Origin: Fremontodendron californicum
Lineage: Eukaryota; Streptophyta; Magnoliopsida; Malvales; Malvaceae
Length of the DNA: 64,000 nt
Reading direction: 5' to 3'
Assembly: GCA_030761205.1 (NCBI GenBank)
Contig: JAULJL010000002.1
Coordinates: 21,121,010 to 21,185,009 of the forward strand
Numbering within the stretch: the stretch's first letter is position 1; each line of letters starts with the position of its first letter. Shown in pieces: positions 1 through 9,660 of the stretch. The notes beneath the pieces were generated by a model. The model saw only the letters and a list, made by a program, of their open reading frames with translations. It ran no database searches and was not told the origin of the DNA. The translations under genes were made by a program, and so were the position numbers.

Positions 1-1014
1 CATATGTCATTCAATATATTTCTAACACTAAACTCTCTATGTCTATTTGTATTTAGGTTAACAAATCAATCTAATTGGTAGCTAAGCAATTAGAAGCATT
101 AAGAACAAGATTGAACAAACAACTCAACAAACCATTAAATCAAGCTAGAGAGAGAAAGTAAATTCAAACTATGTGTTGAGTTCCATTGAAATCCTAGTAA
201 AAGAAAACTAGTTCATGATAATTAATGAAAACAAATATTCAAATAGTTTAACCATCATCAACTACACAAGAAAAATAAAGAAGAGAAAAGAAGAAACTAA
301 GAGTTGTCAGTTCTTGAGTCTTCAATCTTCAAATCTTCTTGAGAGAAGTTGGTGGCTACTATCTTATTAAGAGAGAACTAGGTTTCTAGGTATCCAATCC
401 TCTTTATTTTGACCTAAAAGAGTCCTATTTAAAGTGCCTAAGGCCTGCTGGAGTCCGAAACTTCCTCCCAAGCAAAACAGGTAAGTTTTAGGTTTTTTAC
501 ATTTTTTTGAGGTTACTGTTCATGCATCGGGCACTGCAGCGCTGACTCTCAAATTGGAGAGTCAGCCTTCTCGGTTTGTTGTACTTCGCTTCTGTCGTCT
601 TCTCAAACTTTGTCAGCTGTTTTGACTGGGAAAATCTCGTCCGATTTTGACGCACCTTATACCGATGGAAAGGTATGGAAGTCAGCTTCAAAATTCAAGA
701 AGGGAGTTTTCTCATTTGAAGTATTTAAGATCAAATTTTCTTGAAAGAAGCTTCGGATGTCGAATCTGCCTGCTCATTGCTTTGCACCAATTTTTGTCAT
801 TTTGCACCTCGAAGCTCCAGATCACCTTGGACCTATAAAAACACATAAATAACAACTAAATAACTATTTTAAACATAAAATTAATAATTAAAATAAATAT
901 AAATATAAATATAAAAATATCTAAAACTAATCAAATCCTAATAAAATCCTCAAGTACTTAGCCGATTTAAAAGCATAAAAGATGGCAAAATAACTATATT
1001 TCCTAGAGTTATCA
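1..1014 (-). mobile_element. Athila element B: 3' LTR (cut by the window edge)
   Basis: This segment matches 35187-36194 almost base for base, apart from small substitutions and a roughly 20-bp indel near 535-545. That second copy is the 5' LTR of the same minus-strand element. On the minus strand the LTR begins with TGATAACTCTAGG at 1014 and runs leftward out of the window, so about one third of it is missing. It is preceded (at higher coordinates) by a purine-rich tract, as expected for a 3' LTR. By eye the two LTRs differ by several per cent, so the insertion is not recent. Family assignment rests on the primer site and gag of the other end. Confidence 0.85.
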
Positions 1015-1028
1015 GACCCTCAAACTTG
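1015..1028 (-). other. Athila polypurine tract (plus-strand primer)
   Basis: Read on the minus strand this is CAAGTTTGAGGGTC just before the LTR start. Upstream lies the phrase TTGCTTGAGGACTAGCAAAA, typical of the 3' end of Athila internal regions. It would prime plus-strand DNA synthesis. The exact ends are inferred. Confidence 0.7.
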
Positions 1029-1934
1029 ATATTTTGCTAGTCCTCAAGCAAAACAAAACAAAACTAAACAAACTAAATAAATAAATAAATAGACTCAAAA
1101 CATCACTCAAGAGAAATGCACTCAAACAATGATTTCTTAACTTTCCTCAAAAGTTACCTCAAAATCCTGATTCAAAGTAGAACAAAAACATAATCCAAAT
1201 CTATGATTCAATTCACTCGTAAACTTTATGCTTGAATGGATTTCCAGTGTGTGTGTGTATAATCTCTTTGCAAATCATCACATGCAATCCAAATAAGTTT
1301 ATATCAATGCAAAATACGAATTAGTACTAGATTCTCATATGTTTGCTTTTCATCTCTCTCTCCACTAATGTAGACTAACACTTCATCAAGGATCAAGCAG
1401 GTTTTTATTAAGCTTGTAATGTAAGGCTAGGGTCAAGGTATGATAAAGGATAAATTTCGATTTAACTCACCCATAGACACTTTACAATTTTTTTTTTCAA
1501 GATTTTTAAGAGCCATAGTATTTTCCTGAAATTACATACTTTCTTCTTTGAATACACTTCCTTTTTGCTTCACCAATTTATTCTTTTTTTTTTCTTTTCT
1601 ATTCTTCATTTTTGAAGAACCATAAACTGCTTTTTTTTTTATATCACCATTTCACCTAATTTCTACATGGCTCATAATTGTTTCCTGTAATATCATCACA
1701 TGCCTATGTAGTGAGGGTTAATCATGGTTTTTCTCATTTGGCTAGGCTAAAAGATGTGGCAATCAAAGAAAAGAGATATATCAATTAGGCACAAAGAGGT
1801 AGACTAAGGATAATCATATATAAGGTAAGCTTGAAAGGCTAAAACGATCCAAAGATGGCCTAAATCACTTCCTCAATTTATTGTTGTCTAGGATTTCGCC
1901 TTGAAAGATTATCCAACAAATTGTAGGTTCTAGC
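1029..1934 (-). other. Athila B 3' internal non-coding region, distal part
   Basis: AT-rich sequence without a supported gene between the polypurine tract and the insertion point of solo LTR E. It continues at 7108-7652 on the other side of E. No RT, RNase H or integrase remnant is visible, so the element ends its coding capacity at protease. Confidence 0.65.
1930..1934. repeat. Target-site duplication, left, of solo LTR E
   Basis: ctagc here versus ctaga at 7108-7112, four of five bases equal. This supports a single insertion event for the LTR between them. Confidence 0.6.
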
Positions 1935-2617
1935 GGTAGACACCTAATTTTGTCCGACCACTAAAACAGGTCTGTTTTCTTCCTAAATTGATGTTTCAGA
2001 ATGCAAAAAGGCTTTTCTCATCTTGCAGGTGGTACTCCGAGACTTAGTCTAAGAAAGCAAAAAGAAAAAGTCAAACTTGAAAAAGTCAACCCCAAAAAAG
2101 TCAACCCTAAAAAGTCATCTACTAAAAAGTCAACCCACTTTCAAAATCAAGATTTGAATTTCAATTGAAAGATGGTGAAATAATTTTGATAATCCGAGGT
2201 CTACATTGAAAGATATGGAGTTCGAAAGTTGGGACACAAAATTTCAGTAGAAAGGAAACCCTAGTTCAGGAAATTTGGGGAAAAGTGCTTAATCGATCAA
2301 ATTGGTTAGAATTGAAGGTTCCAAATGAAATATAAGCACTGACTACGGGTAATGGAGAAGCTACTTGAAAGAAAAACTGAAAGAAAAGTCAATTCGGATG
2401 AAAACCGAGAATTAGGGTTTTTGGTGGATTTTGGTGAAATTTGGAAGAATTACAGAAATGGACCGATTTGATAAGACTAAAGCCCCTAATTGATGAGGAG
2501 TGATTAAACAAGGATAGTCCAAGGCTCAGTTTGAAGAAAATTTGAAAATCGGACTTGTTTTGAGCAAAATCAGGCTTCGGTGGCAAAAAGGTGAAATTGG
2601 AAAATTTGGGAAAAATA

Positions 2618-3090
2618 GCAAATGAACTCCAAAAATTCTGAAAATTTGTAGATCTCATTCTTAAATTATTTGGAATATATTGGTGAAAGAAAATCTTGAT
2701 TCGGAGTTCGTTTGGAAAATGGCCAAATCTCGGGTTCACTATGTAGAAATCAAGTAGATAAATCCTGAAAAAATAGAAAATGAGTTCCAAAAATTATAAA
2801 AACTTCCAAATCACACTTTTAAATTATTTGGAAGAGATTGGTGAATACAAATTTGGATTTGGATCTCGTTTAAAATTGGTGAAAATTCGGGTGCACAAAA
2901 GGGCAATTTTGGAAGAACAAATCCAAATAAATAGCAAATGGACTCGAATATTTTTGAAAACTTCCAGAATTCAATTTTTTGTTGTTTTGGAATTATTGAA
3001 AAAAGAAATTTTGAATTTGGAGTCCGTTTTCTATTTATTTAGGTTCGGGGGTCAAAAAGGTCATTTTACCAAAGAAACTGAAAAGGGCAA
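2618..3090 (+). repeat. ~158-bp tandem units inside LTR E
   Basis: Units beginning (g)caaatgRactc occur at 2618, 2776 and 2934, exactly 158 bp apart, each with the same internal order of phrases (ttggaagagattgg, ggagttcg). The units are degenerate. The same array is present in the LTRs of C, D and F. Confidence 0.8.
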
Positions 3091-4369
3091 ATTTGTAATT
3101 AAGAAAAATATGAAAGAAGAAGGAATTGCTGGGATTTTACCTCTTTTGATCAGCCAGCATAGAGGAGAAGAAGGAAGCTTGATCAATTTAATTCCTTACA
3201 CTATCAAGCTCACATGCTACCACTAGTACCTTGCAAATGGTCCCCTTTTCATCCAATGGCTTAGGTGCCTTGTAGAAAAGTTGAATGCACCATCCAATGG
3301 CCAAGTTTAAATTCCAGGATGACATTTTTATTTTTCATGAAAGAACCCTCATCTAATGGCGAAGAATGGAAGAAAAATGATGATCACAATTCATCCAAAG
3401 GTGGGCATCCATTCGGCCAAGAAAGGGAGTGCATGGGATTGTCTCTTTTCATCAAATGTCTTAGGGCATCTACAAGGGCTGAGTACACATGTTAAGGGCT
3501 GGATTTAATCTACAAGATGTCATTTTTATGTTGTCCTCATCCAATGACCAAGAATGGAAAAGCATAACTAATCCAAGGGTAGGCACTCAAAGGGCCAAGC
3601 AAGGGAGGGCATGGGATTGGTCATATTTTTCATCTAAGGGCTGAGTACACATCTTAAGGGCTACTATAAATTGGCAAGATGACATTTTTATGTTGTCATG
3701 AAAATATCTTAATCTAAAGGACAAGATTGGAGGAGAAAAAGTGCAAAAATCTATCCTATGGTGGAGGGGCCATTCGGCCAAGGCTAAGAGAGGGGGGGAA
3801 TGTTTTATTTTTCCTTAAGTGGCTGAGTATTTGAGAGGTCAGTAGCTAATTGAGAAAAAAAAGTTTTTTGAAATAAAGGAAGAAAGCTTTTGTTAAGGCA
3901 GCCATTCTACCATTGCTACTACATTTTTTCTTTTTCTTCCTCATGCTTTATTTCTTGTTTTCCATGTGATTTCCTACCATTTTTTTTTACATCTTTCTTG
4001 TTGTTCTTTCTTTTCAAAAAATTAAATAAAACAATGGTTAGGCTTCATGATCTTGATGAAAATCAAGTGATAATGGTTAGGGTGGGCTTTGTCCAATATA
4101 CCAACCATGGAGCTCATCTCCATATTTTTTTTACCTTAGTTATTTTTTTATGATTTTGAGATTGAAAAGGCTTCATGACCTTGATGAAAATCAAGAGATA
4201 ATGGTTAGGGGGCTTTGCCCAATGTACCAACCATGGAGCTCATCTATTTGTTATTTATTTGCTTACTTTAACTTGCTTATTTTTATTATTGTTTATCTTT
4301 ATGTATATTTATATTCTTGCTAACCATCTTGTTCTTTTGACTTATGTCATATTTTTGCATCTTGGGGCT

Positions 4370-5090
4370 ATTGTCATATAGTTTAGGCTATTTCCATTTT
4401 TCATATCATCTTCCATAGCATTTAGTTAGGTCATTTTACATGACATTTCTCACAACACTTTGGTTCCTAGGCCATTTGGCCATGTGTATTTTCTCTAAGC
4501 TTTAGGTCATTTTTCTAGGCCATGATATTTGCTATTTCATTTAGACATCTAGGTCATTTTACATGTCATTTAGCTTTAGGCCATTTTTATTATTCCATGT
4601 CATTAAGTTTAGGTCATTTTATTATTCTATGTCATTTTACATGCCATTTAAACTTTAGACCATTTTCATATGCCATGTTATTTTTCCATGACATTTAGAC
4701 ATTAGGCCATTTTCATATGCCATATCATTTCACATGTCATTTAGCTTTAGGCCAGTTTTATTATTCCATGTCATTTTACATGTCATTTAAGCATTAGGCT
4801 ATTTTCATATGCCATGTTGTTTTTCCATGACATTTATACATTAGGCCATTTTCATATGCCATGTCGTTTCCCATGTCATTTAGGCACTAGGCCATTTTCA
4901 TTATTCCATGTCATTTGCCATGTTATTTAGACACTAGGTCATGCATATTAAGTTAGGATAGCATTTATTGTCATGCAAACTCATACTAGGCATTTAGGTT
5001 ATTTATGCCATGCATTTTCCATATCACTAGACTTTAAACCATGCATTTCACGCATTCACTTTGCTATATTTTCATGCATTCCATGTCATG
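4370..5090 (+). repeat. Degenerate short repeats (ttaggccatttt / ccatgtcattt) in LTR E
   Basis: About 20 imperfect copies of a 30-45-bp motif combining ttaggccattttcat with gccatgtcattt. A second cluster of related catgtcatttag units lies at 6120-6380. The same type of sequence fills the equivalent part of the other LTRs (for example 13140-13420 and 31800-32080). No coding function is apparent. Confidence 0.7.
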
Positions 5091-6723
5091 CCACATGATT
5101 TATGACTTAGGCCAATCAATGGCTCAAAGTCATGCTCACTTGAGCATACTTGTTGAAAATTAAAGGGTTGTCAAATTGATTATTCTACCTTTGTGATTTT
5201 TTTTACTTAGCCAATTCTTGTCCAAGATTTTTAAATCTTTTAGCTATTGTTTGTAGGTCTTTAGGAGGGTCTCCAACATTTTTACTTTGATTTCCAAATG
5301 ATTTTATCAAAGGAAAAAAATGTGTTTTGGTAAAACAGTTTTTTACCCAGTGCTCGTACTTTCTCGATTTTTTTGGGCATTCGTCTTTAATAAAAAAATT
5401 AAGCCAAATTTTTCCTCATGTAGTTTTTCCTATTATGAGTCTCCAGAATGTTTTTTAGAGTCTTTTGAATTTTTAAAAATAGGATAAAAAATCGTGTGTC
5501 AAAATCGGACAGTAGAGATAGATTTGAATTCAAAAGAAAAACAATGGTTGAATTTGGCTAAGGCTTTTAGAGGGGGTTGGTTAGAATCTTTAGCTACTGT
5601 CATAGGATAGTTTCTAAGCCATTTTAAACTTTTAAAATTATTTTATAAACCTCGGGTTAAGGTTGGTTAAGTCCGGGATTTTAAACTTAGGAAATTATAG
5701 CCATTTTAAAAGGGTTTGGTAGGGGCTTTAATCTTCATTCAAGTTTTTCTTCAAAATTGTTTTCAAACAATCACAATGTTTTTTTTTAGAAAATTTAATT
5801 TGACATATTTTCTTAAGGTAGCCAGATATCTTTTTAGATATACGGATTTCTTTATTTAGAGGAAAAAAATACATTTTCATGCATTGCATTTGCCATGTTC
5901 ATGCATTTTATTTAATATGTGATTTTTGCTATGATATTTTTCTATGGTATTATTATTATTTTGATTCACTTTTTATGATGGTTATTGTTTGCTATATGAT
6001 TTTGAATATTTCATGTTATCTTATGTTTTTTATTTAGTCATTTATTTTTGTCACATCATTTAGCATATATTTTATTCATGCATTATTATTTTTATTTTCA
6101 TGCATATTCCATGATAGCATTATTTCATGTTTCATGTCATTTCATGTCACTTAGATTATATTTCATGCCATTTAGGTTTAATTACCTAGAATATACCATG
6201 TCATTTAAAGTATGCCATGTCATTTAAATTTGCCATATCATTTAAATTTTATTCATTTCATTTAGAATATCATGATACTTAGGATATTTCATTTCATTTA
6301 GGATATGCTATGCCTTTTAAATTATATCACATCATTTAGGTTGCATTATATTATCTAGACTTTGCTATGCCATTTTATTCATGTGCCACATTTTCATATT
6401 CATATGTTTTAAAATGTTCTTAAAAAGATAATGATTTTCAATAAAATAAAGATATTTCCAAGTTAAAATAATTCATGAGTTCTCTGTCGGGTTTGCTGAG
6501 GAAGATGTCATCAATTATCATTAATAACGAAATATCTTCTTTAAAACGAGAATGATTCGGAAAATTTTCCGTGCTAATAAAAATTTCTATATTTTGCCAC
6601 GATTTTTGGGGAATATAAGAAAATTTTGAATTAATAAATTCTGGATATTTTCAATTAAAAATGGAATTATTTTTCTTTAAATTGGGAATTGACTTGAAAT
6701 ACTAAATTAAGAATCGACTTTTT

Positions 6724-6870
6724 ACCGAGACTTGAGATAACACATAATTAATAAGGTACCGTTTTATACGGGCGTTATGGGGGTGCCAATCCTTCCCCGC
6801 ACGTAACCGAGTCCCAAACCCGATTCTTCGGATTTCTCTGGTTTATAACGCAGACTTGAAATTGGTTTTA
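6724..6870 (+). promoter_or_regulatory. Conserved GC-richer LTR box
   Basis: From ccgagacttgagataac to aacgcagacttgaaattgg this stretch is nearly the same in all complete LTRs (13749-13890, 32415-32552, 42158-42300, 55392-55534), although neighbouring LTR sequence varies. It holds gggcgttgtgggggtgctaa. It is a candidate for the promoter/R region or an RNA structural element. Its function is inferred from conservation only. Confidence 0.5.
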
Positions 6871-7107
6871 AAAATGTTTTAATTGATTTTAAAATGTTTT
6901 ATAAAACCGATTTTAATAGGTGGCCGATCACACCTAGCTAAAAAAAATTGGTGGCGACTCCATGTCTTTATCAAGGTCATTTTCAAAACCTTAATCAGTG
7001 TTCCTAGAGGAATTAAGTAGACTTTTTCTCGGGTTTTTTTAATGTCACGCTTAACGAAGAATAATAAAGTCTTGCGACGGGAACTTGTTATATTTTAGGT
7101 TGCGACA

Positions 7108-7652
7108 CTAGACATAACTGAAATTCACATCAACATAATCAGTCTTTAAATAAGCAATGCAAATCTATGCAAGAGATTAAGTGCTTAATTTGTGAAAATC
7201 ACTTCCTAACATGAAACTAACAAAAGAATTTAACACAAATTCTTCTCATGCTTATGTTTTCCCAAAAATCAAGATAAACCAATAACTAAAATTCCTCATT
7301 GGATAAGGATTCCATCATATTAAGTGCAATATATCTCAAGCAAAAAAAAAAAATTAGACTCCTAATATCTAATAATAAAATTAAACAATCGCACAAACTA
7401 AAATAATCTAAAGACACACCCCCAAACTTAAAACAAAGATTGTCCTCAATGTTTGAAAATAAAAAGAGTAAGAACAAGAAAACTCCCCTATCGATGAAAG
7501 CAACGTAGGAGAAGCTTTAGTTTTCCTCTTAGACTTCATCGTGCTTATCCAAGTTGGGTGATTAGTCACTACAAAAGCAAACAAAGTAAAAGGAAATTTA
7601 TAATAATAAAAATAATAAAAATACTCTAAAGATTAAAAAAAAAGTAAAAAGT
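7108..7652 (-). other. Athila B 3' internal region, proximal part
   Basis: Continues the Athila internal region on the right of solo LTR E. It is AT-rich and no gene is supported. It directly follows the stop of the gag-protease frame at 7653. Confidence 0.65.
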
Positions 7653-8310
7653 TTATAGCTTGGGTTGCCTCCCAAGAAGCGCTTGATTTATAGTCACCGG
7701 CTTGACTATCTCCTGTCCATTAGCCGGCATCCTTCCACTTGAACCATTACCCCCCTTTTTTCTTTGCTTTATGAGGCCTTGCATTCACAAAATTGTGGCT
7801 TCCATGCATCTTGGAAGTAGAATGTGAAATTGCCTCAAGTGGTGTATGGAACAATTTTCATTGAGTGCTTCTTTGGAATCCCGGTTCACCACTTTGACTG
7901 CGAAACATTCATCAAATTCGTTAGGAAACTTCATAGCCTTAAAAACTTTAAAAGTTACTTGTTGGTCTAGAACTCTCATTGTAAGTTCTCCTTTTTGCAC
8001 ATCAATGAGAGTTCTACCGGTAGCTAAGAATGGTCTCCCAAGAATTAGGGTATTTCACTATCCTCCTCCATGTCAAGCACAATAAAATCAGCAAGAAAGA
8101 AAAATTTGTCAACCTTGACTAGCACATCTTCCACCATGCCTCTTGGATGTTTGATGGATCTATCAGCAAGTTGCAACATCACTGTAGTGGGCTTTATTTC
8201 CCCAAACCAAACTTGCGATAGACAAAAAGAGGCATTAAATTGATACTTGCCCCCAAATCACACAAAGCTTTACAAAAAAATTTATCACCAATGGCGCATG
8301 GAATGATGAA
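7653..8310 (-). pseudogene. Athila B protease, C-terminal half of gag-pro (broken)
   Basis: Minus-strand translation shows an aspartic-protease active site DLGASINLMP at about 8232-8261, then downstream protease-fold segments (LADRSIKHPRG; GRPFLATGRTLIDVQKGEL; VTFKVFKAMKFP), as in Athila gag-pro polyproteins. The reading frame starts in the gag part at 32785-34551 and is cut here by element C. Across the junction the protein phrase reads GSF then (I/T)(I)PCAIGDKF, so the gene was continuous before C inserted. Stops and a probable frameshift near 7800 break it. It ends with ALLGRQPKL and a TAA at 7653. No RT, RNase H or integrase follows, so this copy could not supply its own pol. Confidence 0.8.
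8306..8310. repeat. Target-site duplication, left, of element C
   Basis: atgaa here and gtgaa at 32785-32789. In the minus-strand Athila protease frame the right copy keeps a Thr codon (ACC) and the left copy has become Ile (ATC), a C-to-T change after insertion. Confidence 0.8.
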
Positions 8311-9029
8311 TGTAGACACCTAATCTTGTCTGGACCCCTAAATCAGGTACATTTTCTTCCTAAATTGATGTTTCAGAATGCTAAAAGGCTTTTCTCATAC
8401 TACAGGTGGTACTCCGAGGCTTAGTCTAAGAAAGCAGATAGAAAAAGTCAAACTCAAAAAATGTCAACCACGGAAAAAGTCAACCCCAAAAAAGTCAACC
8501 CCGAAAAAGTCAACCTCAAAAAAGTCAACTACTAAAAACGTCAACCCACTTTCAAAATCAAGATTTGAGGTTCAATTGAAAAATGGTGAAAGAATTTTGA
8601 TAATCCGAGGTCTACATTGAAAGATATGGAGTTCGGAAGTTGGGTTACGAGATTCAGTAGAAAAGAAACTCTAATTCGAGAAATTTGGGGAAAGGTGCTT
8701 AAACGATCAAATTGGTCGAAATTGAAGGTCTCAAATAAAAGATAAGCACTGACTACGGGTAATGGAGAAGCTATTTGGAAGAAAAACTGATTAAAAAGTC
8801 AATTCGGAATAAAACCGAGAATTAGGGTTTTTTTTGTGGATTTCGGTGAAATTTGGAAGAATTATAGAAATGGCCCGATTCAAAAGAGCTAAAGCCCTTA
8901 ATTGATGAGAAATGATTAAACAAGGATACCCCAAGGCTTAGTTTGAAGAAAATATGAAAGTCGGACTTGTTTTGAGTAAAACCGGGTTTCGGAGGCAAAA
9001 AGGCAAAATTGGAAAATATGGGAAAAATA

Positions 9030-9660
9030 GCAAATGAACTCCGAAAATTCTGAAAATTTGCAAATCTCATTCTGAAATCATTTCGAAGAGATTGGCGAAA
9101 GAAAATCTTGATTCGGAGTTCCTTTGCAAAATGGCCAAATACCGGGTCTCCTATGCAGTAATTCAACAGGATAAATCCCGAAAAAATAGCAAATGAACTC
9201 CAAAAATTCTGAAAATTTGCAAATATCATTTTTAAATTATTTGGAAGATATTGGCGAAATAAAATCTTTATTTGGAGTTCGTTTTCAAAAAGGCCAAATA
9301 TCAGATCCCTTATGCAGTAATTCAAGCAGATAAATCCCGAAAAAGTAGCAAATGAGCTCCAAAAATTATGAAAACTTCCAGATCACATTTTTAAATTATT
9401 TGGAAGAGATTGGTGAAGAAAAATATGGATTCGGAGCTCGTTTAAAAGATGGTCAAGTTCGGGTGCATAAAAGGGGTAATTTCGGAAATAAATTCGAAAT
9501 AAATAGCAAATGGACTCGAAAAAATTTGAAAACTTCCAGAATTCAATTTTTTATTATTTCGGAAGTATTGAAGAAATAAAATTCGAATTTGGAGTCCTTT
9601 TTCTATTTATTTAAGTTCGGGGGGCAAAAAGGTCATTTACTAAGAAAACCAAAAAGGGCA
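9030..9660 (+). repeat. Four ~159-bp tandem units in the 5' LTR of C
   Basis: Unit starts (gcaaatgRactc) fall at 9030, 9189, 9348 and 9506, spacings 159, 159 and 158. Each unit carries a, in order, gaaaa-ttt(g/c)c, ttaaattatttggaagagattgg and ggagttcgttt. The last two units are more diverged than the first two. The 3' LTR has matching starts at 27691, 27849, 28008 and 28166. Confidence 0.85.

Larger units (their letters stand above)
1935..7107 (+). mobile_element. Solo LTR E of a Tat/Ogre element
   Basis: A complete 5,173-bp LTR. It starts GGTAGACACCTAATTTTG (first T mutated to G) and ends GGTTGCGACA, and the same blocks in the same order occur in the LTRs of C, D and F. Athila sequence lies directly on both sides, with no primer site or internal region following the end, and near-identical 5-bp duplications flank it. 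This is the product expected of LTR-LTR recombination that removed the internal region and one LTR. It carries the 158-bp repeat block, long runs of degenerate cat/ttag repeats, and the conserved GC-richer box near its 3' end. Confidence 0.9.

Noticed and set aside
1375..1660. T-rich stretches as possible promoters or host exons in the Athila 3' region
   Set aside because: Low complexity with no open frame and no splice-site pattern that stands out.
2780..3226. Sense ORF in LTR E (148 codons), with similar ones at 9352-9579 and 28012-28395
   Set aside because: It lies across the 158-bp units in LTR sequence, breaks at different points in each copy, and has no motif. Considered a composition artefact.
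8822..9325. Antisense ORF (167 codons) in the LTR of C, with relatives at 27734-27985, 38394-38672, 51628-51906 and 61098-61622
   Set aside because: They recur in each LTR at the same place but follow the 158/159-bp repeat array, and their lengths vary with small indels. The protein is rich in Phe, Asn and Lys with no recognised domain. Their repetition reflects the DNA repeat and not a gene.
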